A DNA stretch of 33,633 nucleotides, from positions 11,217-44,849 of the forward strand of contig CAJTYU010000024.1 of assembly GCA_910584095.1 (NCBI GenBank). The letters run 5' to 3'. The stretch is from an uncultured Dorea sp. (GTDB taxonomy: Bacteria > Bacillota > Clostridia > Lachnospirales > Lachnospiraceae). Numbering within the stretch: the first letter of the stretch is position 1; every line of letters starts with the position of its first letter. Shown here in pieces: positions 16,149 through 25,167 of this stretch. Below the pieces are notes generated by a model, which saw only the letters and a list, made by a program, of their open reading frames with translations, had not been told where the DNA came from and made no database searches. A program made the translations under genes and the position numbers.

Positions 16149-17168
16149 TTATACTGCTATATCTTCGCTCTTCGCTTCCAGTATACGATTCTCTATCTTC
16201 ACTGCGACATTCTTATTATGTACCCCAAGCTGGCCGTTAAACCACGGCTGGCCTTCTATGAACAGCGAGATCAATGAATTTTGTGGCTTATTCAGGTCAA
16301 TGACGTCGCCCACATGCAGGTTATATACGTCGTCAAGGCTAAGCTGCGCCGTGCCAAGCTGTGCCATCACATTCATCTTTGACTCTCTGATATTCTCCAT
16401 AATATCGTCTCTATTATTCCGAAGTGCGTTCGCGCCCTTATTAGCCAGATGCTTGGTTTTATCAATAATCTCAAAAATACCGCTCAGAAGCGTCCCAGGG
16501 ATACAAATATTCATAGCCCCGTCGATATCGCCCATCTGGATCCTAAGCATAACGATCACAACCGTTTCATCTACGCTGATCCCCTGGAACATGCTTGGAT
16601 TCTCTTCCACGCCGCTAAACTCTACTTCAAGTTCTGTATAGTTCGCCCATACGTCCCTTGTAATCGCCACCAGGTAACGAATGATCTTCCCATATAAATC
16701 CAATTCAATATCCGTGTAGGTATAGGATAGGTCAACCGTCATATCCGTCCCCGTTCCGCCCAGCATCCGGTCTATCATCGCCCCCATCAGGGACGGAGCA
16801 ATATGGAATACCATAGGCGGATTTGTGGAATGATCCTGCAAACCTACATTTACGAGCGTAATAACGTCCGTCTCATTCAACGCATTACTAAACTCATAAT
16901 ACCTCTGCTCTTCTACATCTACAACCTCTACTTCGCTTGCCACCCTAAACAATCCGTTAATTTGCGAGGCTGCCACCCTCGAATAGTTATCATAGATGCT
17001 TCTAAGCATCTTCAGCTTATCCTTCGTGTACTTCTTCGGGCTGTAGAAATCATACTTTTTATGGTTTTTTTCGACCTGCTTCGGTTTTTCCGGTGCACTG
17101 TCGGCGTCACCGTTCTGCATCGAATTCAGCAGCGCGTCTATCTGACTTTGTGATAATACATCTGCCAT
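16149..17168 (-). CDS. fliM: Flagellar motor switch protein FliM
   Basis: FliM forms the C-ring wall and receives CheY-P. The 339-residue protein starts with the CheY-binding peptide LSQSQIDALLNSMQNG (5-20), followed by a charged linker, a CheC-like middle domain (about 50-235, with GMIDRMLGGTG-type motif AMIDRMLGGTG) and a C-terminal FliN-like domain (about 255-330, with HVGDVIDLNKP). It begins 23 bp after motB, with no fliL in between. Confidence 0.97.
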   Translation of the reverse strand: MADVLSQSQIDALLNSMQNGDADSAPEKPKQVEKNHKKYDFYSPKKYTKDKLKMLRSIYDNYSRVAASQINGLFRVASEVEVVDVEEQRYYEFSNALNETDVITLVNVGLQDHSTNPPMVFHIAPSLMGAMIDRMLGGTGTDMTVDLSYTYTDIELDLYGKIIRYLVAITRDVWANYTELEVEFSGVEENPSMFQGISVDETVVIVMLRIQMGDIDGAMNICIPGTLLSGIFEIIDKTKHLANKGANALRNNRDDIMENIRESKMNVMAQLGTAQLSLDDVYNLHVGDVIDLNKPQNSLISLFIEGQPWFNGQLGVHNKNVAVKIENRILEAKSEDIAV

Positions 17169-17191
17169 TCTAACTTCCTACTTTCATCTCA

Positions 17192-17950
17192 TTATTGCCG
17201 GCCCATTTCTTCGTAATATTGTTCAAGGCTCTGCTCTACGGAATCTGACTTCGTAATCAACAGCTCAACCCTGCGGTTCTTCGCCCGGTTTTCCTCCGTA
17301 TCAAACGGCGCGATGGGGCGGTGCTGCCCATAGCCGATTGCAGAGATATTCGCCGGCGCCACATTAATCCGCTGCTGGATATACGCCGCGACCCTCGCCG
17401 CGCGTTCAGCCGAAAGAACCCGGTCCCCCGTCGGTTCGTTTGGAGCATTTGGATCTGCCTGTGTAGTATGACCCAGCACTTGGATCTCTTTTACAGAATC
17501 GCTGACTCCTGCAATAATAGCAGAGAACTGTGCCAGAATAGTCTCTCCGCCTTCCTTGATAATAGAACTGTCCCCGTCAAAGAATACATTATCCCGAAAG
17601 GTAATAAATGTATAGCCGTCTCCCTTGAACAATTCTACTTCTCCATCAAGCCCTGCTTCCTCCACTGCCTTTTTCAAGCTCTCATACAACTCGTCGAACT
17701 CATCCATATCCATCTGGTCGGTATCGACTCCCCCGGGCACTTCGTCATTTGCATCAATATCAGGATTTTGCGCAATCTGCGAAACTTCCTTTGCATCCGG
17801 GTTAAAACTCTTAACAATCTGTATCCACTTCGCCTGGTCAATGGTTGATATCGAATATAGGAGTACGAAGAAACATAACAGCAGCGTTACTAAGTCGCCA
17901 TAGGTGTCCATCCAATTGGCGCCGCCGCCTTCCTTCTTTTTTCTTTTCAT
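17192..17950 (-). CDS. motB: Flagellar stator protein MotB
   Basis: MotB anchors the stator to peptidoglycan and carries the ion-binding Asp. The 252-residue protein has a basic N-terminus, one membrane helix (about 18-38) with D19 in WMDTYGDLVTLLLCFF, and a C-terminal OmpA-like peptidoglycan-binding domain (about 110-240) with VLGHTTQ, LSAERAARVAAYI and IGYGQHRPIAPFDTEENRAKNRR. It starts 9 bp after motA ends. Confidence 0.96.
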   Translation of the reverse strand: MKRKKKEGGGANWMDTYGDLVTLLLCFFVLLYSISTIDQAKWIQIVKSFNPDAKEVSQIAQNPDIDANDEVPGGVDTDQMDMDEFDELYESLKKAVEEAGLDGEVELFKGDGYTFITFRDNVFFDGDSSIIKEGGETILAQFSAIIAGVSDSVKEIQVLGHTTQADPNAPNEPTGDRVLSAERAARVAAYIQQRINVAPANISAIGYGQHRPIAPFDTEENRAKNRRVELLITKSDSVEQSLEQYYEEMGRQ

Positions 17951-17959
17951 AGCGCCCTC

Positions 17960-18790
17960 CTACTCCTCGTCTTTTCCTTTTTTACCCTTCTTTCCCTTTT
18001 CAGGAACAGCATCCGGGTCAAGGGCTTTCGCACGCCGTTTCTGGGAGATATATGTAACAAGCTTTTCCTTCAGGAACTTCGGATTATCTCCCGCCTGGAT
18101 TGCAAGGATACCTTCAATCATAATCTGTTTGTACAACATCTCTTCATCATTTCTCACGCCAAGCTTATTCGCAATTGGTGAAAACAACAGATTCGCCAGC
18201 ATACAGCCGTAGAACGTAGTAATCAACGCCGTCGCCATCGCAGGCCCGATATCGGACGCCCCGTCGCCGTCCAGATTCATACCCTTTAACATATTTACCA
18301 GACCTACCAGCGTACCGATCATACCAAACGCCGGAGAGAATGCCGACGCTTTATTGTAAAGGCCGATTCCTTCTTCATGCCTTGCCGCCATCGCATCCAA
18401 GTCGTTCTCCATCAGGGAACGCACTTCTTCCGGCTCGGTCGCGTCTACAATCAGCATAATTCCCTGTTTAAAAAATGGGTCGTCAAGCTCGTTCGCCTTC
18501 TCTTCCAATGCAAGCAAACCGTTTTTCCTTGCAAGCTGCGCCATCTCCTCCAGCGTATTCACAAGTTCTGGAATATTATACTTATTCCCTTGGATCAGCA
18601 TCTTAAAATGTCCCGGTATTGTCTTTAACATTGAGAGCGGATAACTCATAACCACCGCCGCAATAGCGCCGCCCACAACAATCGCGAGCGACTCCGGATC
18701 CCAGAAGTTGCCCAGCTTGGCAGGGGTAATGCCGACGAATATAATCAGCACCATACCTATGACAAACCCTAAAATACTAGTAATATCCAC
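17960..18790 (-). CDS. motA: Flagellar stator protein MotA
   Basis: MotA is the torque-generating stator subunit, partner of MotB. The 276-residue protein has four membrane segments (about 4-22, 34-52, 155-172, 190-210). The conserved block KASAFSPAFGMIGTLVGLVN starts the third helix. The C-terminal tail is rich in Lys, Gly and Glu. flbD lies 26 bp upstream and motB directly downstream. Confidence 0.96.
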   Translation of the reverse strand: MDITSILGFVIGMVLIIFVGITPAKLGNFWDPESLAIVVGGAIAAVVMSYPLSMLKTIPGHFKMLIQGNKYNIPELVNTLEEMAQLARKNGLLALEEKANELDDPFFKQGIMLIVDATEPEEVRSLMENDLDAMAARHEEGIGLYNKASAFSPAFGMIGTLVGLVNMLKGMNLDGDGASDIGPAMATALITTFYGCMLANLLFSPIANKLGVRNDEEMLYKQIMIEGILAIQAGDNPKFLKEKLVTYISQKRRAKALDPDAVPEKGKKGKKGKDEE

Positions 18791-18816
18791 GTTATCTTCA
18801 CCGCCTTAATCTTTCT

Positions 18817-19014
18817 CTATCTATCTGTATGGTAACAATGAATTCTTCCATTGTACTCAATTATTTTCTCTACAATCTCTTCCGCACTCTCCTTCACAAG
18901 GTAAAATTTTCCATTCATCAGTACAATTTTAGATTCTGGAATAAATTCCACAGCCTCTATCTGCGCGGAATTCAACAAGACCTGCTGGTTGTTCAGCTTT
19001 GTCAGCATTATCAT
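18817..19014 (-). CDS. flbD: Flagellar protein FlbD
   Basis: This 65-residue protein of the FlbD family (MIMLTKLNNQQVLLN, then IEAVEFIPES and the VLMNGKFYLVKES core) is of unclear function and often found between flgE and motA in Firmicutes. The frame is open further upstream to 19086. The ATG at 19014 is chosen because GAGG lies 9 bases before it and the family starts here. The family is small and soluble, with no motif giving an activity. Confidence 0.9.
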   Translation of the reverse strand: MIMLTKLNNQQVLLNSAQIEAVEFIPESKIVLMNGKFYLVKESAEEIVEKIIEYNGRIHCYHTDR

Positions 19015-19106
19015 AATACACATCCTCGCATTTTTCAAGCATATCCGGGATATTACCTGAATATCCCGGTATGCCGGAAATAACATTTATTGTTTACCGA
19101 TCAGCA

Positions 19107-20396
19107 TTATCTCTTCATATTGACTAATTCCGCCAGCATCTCGTCTGTTACCGTGATAATCTTGGAATTAGCTTGAAACCCTCTCTGGGTTGTAATCATA
19201 CTGGAGAATTCATTCGCAAGGTCTACGTTCGCCATCTCCAAATATCCGCCCATAATCTTACCGGAGGGACCGCCGTTCGGCTTATCGGCCTCTACGTCCC
19301 CGGCATTGGCGCCCGGCGTATAGTAATAGCCGCTGGTTTTCTCCAGACCGTTTGGGTTCTCTACGGTAACAAGGGCAAGCTGGCCGATCGCAATGGAACG
19401 GTTCTGCTTATCCACGCCGATTATGGTTCCGTCTTCGTTGATCTTGTAGCTTTGGATCTCATACTGCCTTCCGGTATTCGGATCTGTAGGAATACGGATA
19501 GCGGACAACTCGTCTGCGTACTGGGCCGGGCTTCCTGCCACGTGTGCTTTTCCGTCTGTCACAACCGCGCCGCCAAAAATATTTGTAACTGTAGTCGGCG
19601 CCGGGTCCGGACCTTTTGCATTCCTTGTAACCAAAATATTAACCGTTCCTCCTGTGCCGTTCCCATCTTCCTGCGGATAGCTTGGTTCAACCGTATATCC
19701 ATAAAGGGGACCCGCTGGAATAGGCGGAGTGGCATTCGCATTTCCCGCGGTAACCGCAGCCGCGATCCAATCGTTGATCTGATCCTCAAAGTCCGTCGAC
19801 TGGCTCGAGAAAGATACGCCTCCTATCGTAACCGTAACTCCCGTTGCGGGCGCTGTAGCCGGTGCAACTGTTACCTGCGTCTGATCCGCCTTATACTCTG
19901 CTTTCGTGGATGGCGTCTCCGGAATACCCGTTCCATCTACCAATGCATATCCATATACATAGCTTCTCTGGTCATCTACCAAATATCCGTTGTTATCCAC
20001 ACGGAAAATACCAACCCTTGACAGGAACAACCCGGAATCCGCTACATTTGTAAAGCTTCCGTTTACCATATTACCTACCAAGAAAAATCCGGTACCGTCA
20101 ATCATACAATCCAAGGGATTAGAAGACGGGGACGGCGCCCCTGTTCCAAATTCGTTCGTGATAGAAGAAAGGGTGGAACCATAACCAACCTGGGACGCGT
20201 TACGTCCGCCGGCTGCCCCTGCCATTGCGCTTCCTCCAGAACCATTGATCGAATTTGCATACATGGAATCCTGGAAGTTGAAGCTGTATGATTTAAAACC
20301 CCATGTATTTACGTTTGCAATATTATTACCAATTACATCCATCTTTGACTGATGCGTCTTCAGTCCTGCGACTGCCGCAACCATTGATCTGACCAT
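19107..20396 (-). CDS. flgE: Flagellar hook protein FlgE
   Basis: FlgE polymerises into the hook. The 429-residue protein has the axial N-terminus HQSKMDVIGNNIANVNTWGF, a TGFFLVGN segment near 105, a variable middle region rich in Thr, Ala and Pro (about 165-290), and the C-terminal helix with DLANEFSSMITTQRGFQANS. The N- and C-terminal parts form the coiled core while the middle is surface exposed and often species-specific. AAGGAAG lies about 10 bases before the ATG. The flg_new-type gene precedes it. Confidence 0.96.
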   Translation of the reverse strand: MVRSMVAAVAGLKTHQSKMDVIGNNIANVNTWGFKSYSFNFQDSMYANSINGSGGSAMAGAAGGRNASQVGYGSTLSSITNEFGTGAPSPSSNPLDCMIDGTGFFLVGNMVNGSFTNVADSGLFLSRVGIFRVDNNGYLVDDQRSYVYGYALVDGTGIPETPSTKAEYKADQTQVTVAPATAPATGVTVTIGGVSFSSQSTDFEDQINDWIAAAVTAGNANATPPIPAGPLYGYTVEPSYPQEDGNGTGGTVNILVTRNAKGPDPAPTTVTNIFGGAVVTDGKAHVAGSPAQYADELSAIRIPTDPNTGRQYEIQSYKINEDGTIIGVDKQNRSIAIGQLALVTVENPNGLEKTSGYYYTPGANAGDVEADKPNGGPSGKIMGGYLEMANVDLANEFSSMITTQRGFQANSKIITVTDEMLAELVNMKR

Positions 20397-20436
20397 TTCT
20401 CATTACTTCCTTTCTTTGTTTCATCCGCTGTCTATC

Positions 20437-20461
20437 GGCCTCTGTGAATCGCACAGATGCC
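20437..20461 (-). other. Hairpin in the gap before flgE
   Basis: A stem of 6 bp plus 3 bp separated by one mismatch (20437-20446 with 20452-20461) encloses a 5-base loop in the 88-bp gap upstream of flgE. There is no U-run. A GCCGATAG sequence overlapping its edge on the minus strand resembles a sigma-28 -10 element but has no matching -35. Confidence 0.35.
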
Positions 20462-20484
20462 CAAACCTCCATAAATGGTCCGGC

Positions 20485-20874
20485 TTACATTAAGACAGCG
20501 CTGTCAATGTTTGTAAAAATATTTTCTTTCATCTCTGCCCCCGACATCGTCGTTACTACAATATTGTTAGGAACATTTACAATAAAGGCCCCGCTCTCGC
20601 CGATGACAACTACGTCCTTCGCACCCTTCGCCTGCGCTTTCTTCACCGCCTGGTTCAGGTTGGCGAGAAGGCTGTCTGTCATTTCAATCCCCCTCTGCTG
20701 CACTCTCTGCGCCGCATGCTTAGAGAACTGGACGGACTGCGCTTTATTCGTTTTATTTTGCAGGATCTCCGCAAATTGTACTTGACTACCAGTATTTGCT
20801 CTTGTCTGCAGCGCTGACTGCGCATGCTGCAGCTTAAGTGTGCCGGCATTCGTAATCTGATTCACATTGTTCAT
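20485..20874 (-). CDS. Flagellar operon protein, flg_new (TIGR02530) type
   Basis: This 129-residue protein has the conserved core VQFSKHAAQRVQQRGIEM and the C-terminal part with GAFIVNVPNNIVVTTMSG. Both match a small family found between flgD and flgE in Firmicutes flagellar operons, known from memory as TIGR02530. Its exact role is unknown; the location suggests hook assembly. A TTG lies one codon upstream, but the ATG at 20874 is chosen as GGTGG lies 7 bases before it. Confidence 0.85.
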   Translation of the reverse strand: MNNVNQITNAGTLKLQHAQSALQTRANTGSQVQFAEILQNKTNKAQSVQFSKHAAQRVQQRGIEMTDSLLANLNQAVKKAQAKGAKDVVVIGESGAFIVNVPNNIVVTTMSGAEMKENIFTNIDSAVLM

Positions 20875-20916
20875 CAATGATCCACCGCCTTTAACTCTAC
20901 GCCCTTACCGCCTGCT

Positions 20917-21432
20917 TTATGACTTTTTCGTTTCCGTCGTCTCCGGAACATCTCCTACAGACATTACCTGCGACAATTCATACTTCCTGCCGTCTACGTA
21001 TACGGAGGTTGCTCCTGTAAGGTCAACGCCGGTCACCTTGCCCTTTGTATAAGTAAGCTTCGTCTTGCCGTCCTCGTCCTTCTCTCCGTTCGGATCCGGA
21101 ACCGCAACCGTTACTTCCTTTCCAAGAAGACCTGTCGAATAGCTTGTTAACGTTACCGTTGATAGATTATTTGTCACGGTTGAAAAGTTTGCGACCGCTT
21201 CGGACAGCTTCTCCATGGTACTCATAGAAGACATCTGCGTCATCTGATTCATCATTTCACTGTTATCCATAGGATTTGTCATATCCTGGTACTGAAGCTG
21301 CGCCGCCATAAGTTTCCAGTAATCATCCGTAGTTAATGTATTGCTGGATGTTGAGGATGCCTGCGTCGCCTTTGTGGAATCATAGATATACTTGGCCGCA
21401 TCGCTCATCAATGTAGTTGATTCTACTGCCAT
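20917..21432 (-). CDS. flgD: Hook assembly scaffold FlgD
   Basis: FlgD caps the growing hook and is needed for FlgE polymerisation. The 171-residue protein has the conserved N-terminal block DDYWKLMAAQLQYQDMTNPM, a Met-rich stretch (MMNQMTQMSSMSTMEKL), and a short C-terminal beta part with SYSTGLLGKEVTV. It lies between fliK and the flg_new-type gene, as is usual. Confidence 0.95.
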   Translation of the reverse strand: MAVESTTLMSDAAKYIYDSTKATQASSTSSNTLTTDDYWKLMAAQLQYQDMTNPMDNSEMMNQMTQMSSMSTMEKLSEAVANFSTVTNNLSTVTLTSYSTGLLGKEVTVAVPDPNGEKDEDGKTKLTYTKGKVTGVDLTGATSVYVDGRKYELSQVMSVGDVPETTETKKS

Positions 21433-21470
21433 CTTGTTATTCTCCTTCTTTCTTCATTTCTTTGCGGATG

Positions 21471-22580
21471 CTATACGGTCAAACCGAGTCTCAGTTTCTG
21501 GAGGAAGTCCTGTGCATCTTCCGGATTCTTCTCCTTCTTCCCTTCTTCCGACTGCCTCTGTCCGTCGTTTTGATTATTTTTCTGATTCTCATCCCTAGTC
21601 TGGTTCAGATAATCATTCTCCTGCTTATCCACAACGATTGTAGTTGTTCCTCCCAGGTTTTTGTCAATAATCTGGCCGATCTCGCCTGCGTTACGCCCCA
21701 AAATGTCAAGCGCCTTCTTCTCGGAACACATAATAGATACCGTTGCCTGACCCTCCTGATAAAGAATCTTCACTGCGATCTTTCCAAGGTTTGCCGGCTC
21801 GATATGTATCTCAAATTCTCGGATTCCCTCAGAAATTTTCGTCATAAGCTGATCAGTCAATTTCTCCGGAAGTTCCTCCGGCTGCGGCACCTGCATTCTT
21901 ACCGGTTCCTGCAGCTTCATCTCCTGCACCGCGGGCTGTACGGACGGTTCCGGATTCTGCACCTCTACCGCCTGCCCCGCCAAATGATTGTCGGGCTGCG
22001 GCATATCCTTCCCTTCTCCGGATGTCTCGGCATCCTGCCGTACCGGGGCTGGGGCCGGCTCCTTCTCTGTCCGAACCTCCTGTACAAGATGTTCCGCCTG
22101 CGGCTTCGCCTCTTCTACTGCCTTTTCCGGCTGTGTCTGCTGTACCTGAACCGTTTCGGCCATCTGTACCTCTGCAGTCTGCGCCGTCATGTCCGGAACC
22201 AACTCCGCTTCAGGCTGCAGCTGGATCTCTTCCGGCAGCGCTTCCTCGACGACGATCTCCGGCTCCGCCTGAATTACCTCCGGCCGGAAATTCTGCGCCA
22301 TCTGGTAGGCCGCAAGCAGTCCGTTGTTCTGGACCTGTTCTTCCTTTCCCGCCTCTTCTTTCGCATCATCCGTCTTTACGGGCTCTTCGTTCTTCTGCTC
22401 TTTTGCCGGCTCAGCCTTATCTGTCTTCGTATCCTTCGATACATCCTTACTGCTGCTGTCATTCTGGCCCTTAAGAAGCTTCTTGAAATCGTCAGAGGTT
22501 TCCCTGACCTGCCCCGAAGACTTCACGCTGTCTGTCCCGCGTAAATTGATGTCTGACATCTTTACGCTGATTTTGTCCAT
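21471..22580 (-). CDS. fliK: Flagellar hook-length control protein FliK
   Basis: FliK measures hook length and triggers the FlhB substrate switch. This 369-residue protein has a long low-complexity N-terminal and middle region rich in Glu, Gln, Pro and Ala (about 20-250). The conserved C-terminal domain (about 255-340) has EFEIHIEPANLGKIAVKILY, the family hallmark. The ATG at 22580 is chosen because AGGAGG lies 8 bases before it; the upstream open frame to 22625 has no such site. fliJ lies 53 bp upstream. Confidence 0.93.
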   Translation of the reverse strand: MDKISVKMSDINLRGTDSVKSSGQVRETSDDFKKLLKGQNDSSSKDVSKDTKTDKAEPAKEQKNEEPVKTDDAKEEAGKEEQVQNNGLLAAYQMAQNFRPEVIQAEPEIVVEEALPEEIQLQPEAELVPDMTAQTAEVQMAETVQVQQTQPEKAVEEAKPQAEHLVQEVRTEKEPAPAPVRQDAETSGEGKDMPQPDNHLAGQAVEVQNPEPSVQPAVQEMKLQEPVRMQVPQPEELPEKLTDQLMTKISEGIREFEIHIEPANLGKIAVKILYQEGQATVSIMCSEKKALDILGRNAGEIGQIIDKNLGGTTTIVVDKQENDYLNQTRDENQKNNQNDGQRQSEEGKKEKNPEDAQDFLQKLRLGLTV

Positions 22581-22633
22581 TGCAATCTCCTCCTTTCTCT
22601 TATTAATATCTATAGTAATCTGCAAATGCAGGA

Positions 22634-23086
22634 TTACCCGCTAAGTCTCGCCATAGCCCTCTTAGTGGCTACAAACTCTTCAATAAATTGTTCGTCTTCT
22701 TTCTGAACCTCTTTATTATAAGCTTCCAGCTTCTTTTCTTTCAGCTTATCAATCGACGAGGTCTCCTTTTTGGCTTCCACCACTTCATTCCTCTTAGCTT
22801 CTTCCTTTTTCCTAAGCTGTTCCAGATATTCCCTTTTCTGCCGGATCTGAAGCCCAAGGGACTCCAGGTAATTCTCATACGTATGGATTTCCCTGACAGT
22901 TATTCCATCCATCTTATTCTGCCGCAGTTCCTCGGTACAATCTTGATGGCGCCGCTCCAGCTCTTCTATCGCGCGCTCACAATCCCTGACCTTTGCCAGT
23001 ATCCTTGCATGCTCCGCTTTCAAGCCGTCAAGCACCTGCTCCTTATATCGGAGCACCGTGTCCAATGCAAAGTAGAATTTCTTCAC
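22634..23086 (-). CDS. fliJ: Flagellar export chaperone/ATPase stalk protein FliJ
   Basis: FliJ is the central stalk of the FliI ATPase ring and an escort for export chaperones. The 150-residue protein is almost all alpha-helical coiled coil, rich in Glu, Lys and Arg, starting KKFYFALDTVLRYKEQVLDG as in the family. It overlaps the end of fliI by 4 bp (ATGA), a sign of translational coupling. Confidence 0.92.
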   Translation of the reverse strand: MKKFYFALDTVLRYKEQVLDGLKAEHARILAKVRDCERAIEELERRHQDCTEELRQNKMDGITVREIHTYENYLESLGLQIRQKREYLEQLRKKEEAKRNEVVEAKKETSSIDKLKEKKLEAYNKEVQKEDEQFIEEFVATKRAMARLSG

Positions 23087-24384
23087 TTCATTATCCTCTT
23101 CATCATTTCTACCGACTCTTCTATCGAAAAGCTCTCGTCTATCTTCTGCATTAAAAACTCGTTCACCCGGTCAATCTTAGCTACTGCCTTATCCAGCCGG
23201 GGGTTTGTTCCCGACTTATAAGCGCCTATAGCGATCAAATCCTCGTTTTTCGAGTAAACGCTCAGCGTATCTCTCATCCACGCCGCTGCAGTACGGTGTT
23301 CATCCGCTACAATATTCGTCATAAGACGGGAAATACTTGCATTTACGTCAATAGCCGGGAAATGGTTTTCATTGGCAAGCTTCCTTGACAAAACAATATG
23401 TCCGTCCAAGATACCTCGCACCGTATCCGCAATCGGCTCGTTGGTATCGTCGCCCTCTACCAATACGGTATATACGCCGGTAATAGAACCCTTTTCAAAA
23501 TTGCCGCTGCGCTCCAACAGTTTCGGAAATTCTGCATAAATGGACGGGGTGTATCCTCTTGCAACCGGCGGCTCTCCGGTTGCAAGCCCAATCTCACGCT
23601 GGGCCATGGCAAACCTCGTAAGCGAATCCATCATAAGCAGCACATCCTTGCCCTGGTCTTTGAAATATTCCGCAATCGTCGTCGCCACCAACGGACACTT
23701 CATACGGAGCATAGCCGGCTGGTCCGAAGTCGCCACAACCAAGACGCTGCGCTTCAATCCTTCAGGCCCTAAATCCTTCTCAACAAATTCCAGAACCTCC
23801 CGGCCTCGCTCGCCTACCAGCGCAATAACGTTAATATCTGCTTTCACATTCTTTGCTATCATTCCAAGCAGCGTGCTCTTTCCCACGCCGCTCCCGGCAA
23901 AAATACCGATACGCTGTCCCTTGCCAATTGTATTTAACCCGTCAATCGCCTTAACCCCAAATTCCAAGGTATCCGTGATCGGCGGCCGTTTCAGGGGATT
24001 GATATAAGTATTCTCAACATAATAATACCTAGGCGACGGAAACGGCCCCAAATCATCCATGGGATTTCCCGTAGCGTCAATAATCCTTCCCCTTAGGAAC
24101 TCTCCAACCGGTATCTTTAAACGCCTCTTGGTATTTCTTACAAAGCTTCCCGCCGCGACGCCGCTGATGTTCTCATATGCCATAAGCTGCATCTTATCTC
24201 CTCGGAAGCCAACAACCTCCACTGGTATCTGCCGATGTTTTTCTTCGTTATATATCATGGCAATATCACCAATACTGGCCCTGTTCCCCGAAGACTCCAT
24301 AGCCATTCCGACAACATTTTCAATTTTACCTATGTAACTCACCGTCTCTGACTTCTGGATTAACTCCGGCAGCTTTGAAAACAT
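23083..24384 (-). CDS. fliI: Flagellar export ATPase FliI
   Basis: FliI is the F1-beta-like ATPase that energises flagellar protein export. The 433-residue protein has the Walker A motif GSGVGKS (164-170), Walker B region DVLLMMDSLTRFAMAQREIG, and the export-ATPase block GRGREV-type sequence GERGREVLEF. It lies 15 bp behind fliH and overlaps fliJ. Confidence 0.97.
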   Translation of the reverse strand: MFSKLPELIQKSETVSYIGKIENVVGMAMESSGNRASIGDIAMIYNEEKHRQIPVEVVGFRGDKMQLMAYENISGVAAGSFVRNTKRRLKIPVGEFLRGRIIDATGNPMDDLGPFPSPRYYYVENTYINPLKRPPITDTLEFGVKAIDGLNTIGKGQRIGIFAGSGVGKSTLLGMIAKNVKADINVIALVGERGREVLEFVEKDLGPEGLKRSVLVVATSDQPAMLRMKCPLVATTIAEYFKDQGKDVLLMMDSLTRFAMAQREIGLATGEPPVARGYTPSIYAEFPKLLERSGNFEKGSITGVYTVLVEGDDTNEPIADTVRGILDGHIVLSRKLANENHFPAIDVNASISRLMTNIVADEHRTAAAWMRDTLSVYSKNEDLIAIGAYKSGTNPRLDKAVAKIDRVNEFLMQKIDESFSIEESVEMMKRIMK

Positions 24385-24399
24385 ACCTTTTCACCTCGG

Positions 24400-25167
24400 C
24401 TATACTCTAACGTTGTTTAATATGTCTTTAATATTTTCCAACTGTGTGCTGACGCTGGCGTCAATAATCTCATCCGGGAGTTCTATAATACAGGTTCCCG
24501 GCTCTCCGTTATCCATCGTGATAAGCTTAACATTATCTGATAATTTGGATAAGGCATCCAAAAATTCTGTGTCTACTTCCATAGATATGCCGGTCTCACA
24601 CTTTGTGACATAGATCTTTGCCCACTGCTTCCTCTGCATCTTATCGGTAGCAGATATAATCATCCTCTTAATAATATCTCCGCTGGATTGAAGGCTGGTC
24701 TGGATAATTTTCTCAGCCACGGCCAGCGAAATCCGTTTCAGATCATCGATATACTGCTCTAGGAGCTTTTCTTTCTCAATCGACACATCCGCCACAACTT
24801 CTCTGATATTCCGTCTTAATGTATGAAGTTCGGTATCAAGGGTTTCTCTGTGCTCTTCAAAAGCCCGTCTGGTGCCCTCCGTATACCCTTCCTCCATGCC
24901 TTGCCGATACCCCTGTTCACGCAAGATCTCCGCCTGTTCACGTGCGTCGGCAAGAATTTTATCCGCCTGCCGTCTGGCATTCGACAAAATTTCTTCTTCC
25001 ATTGCGGTTATGGCCTTCGCCGCTTCTTCTTCATCATCCGATTCCTGTATATCGTCCGGCTCCTCCGGCGGTTCCTCTTCATGAATCTTGAACCCGGCAA
25101 AAAAATCAAACGGCTTGATCCCCTGTCCTTTTTCCGGATCCTTAACAATCCTAGGCAATAATCTCAT
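24400..25167 (-). CDS. fliH: Flagellar export stator protein FliH
   Basis: FliH is the peripheral stalk that regulates FliI. The 255-residue protein has an acidic region (about 34-57), a central coiled coil with the Gly-rich spacing EGYTEGTRRAFEEHRE, and a V-ATPase E-subunit-like C-terminal half (about 130-255). The ATG at 25167 overlaps the end of fliG by 17 bp. The nearest AAAGG abuts this ATG, so the start is less certain; a TTG three codons on has better spacing. Confidence 0.88.
   Translation of the reverse strand: MRLLPRIVKDPEKGQGIKPFDFFAGFKIHEEEPPEEPDDIQESDDEEEAAKAITAMEEEILSNARRQADKILADAREQAEILREQGYRQGMEEGYTEGTRRAFEEHRETLDTELHTLRRNIREVVADVSIEKEKLLEQYIDDLKRISLAVAEKIIQTSLQSSGDIIKRMIISATDKMQRKQWAKIYVTKCETGISMEVDTEFLDALSKLSDNVKLITMDNGEPGTCIIELPDEIIDASVSTQLENIKDILNNVRV

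Noticed and set aside
20431..20438. GCCGATAG on the minus strand before flgE as a sigma-28 promoter
   Set aside because: No TAAA-like -35 at 14-16 bases upstream, and the sequence is part of a hairpin.
21417..22544. Long + strand open frame (375 codons) opposite fliK
   Set aside because: Leu/Arg-rich composition is that expected antisense to the Glu/Gln/Pro-rich fliK; no domain or ribosome site is seen.
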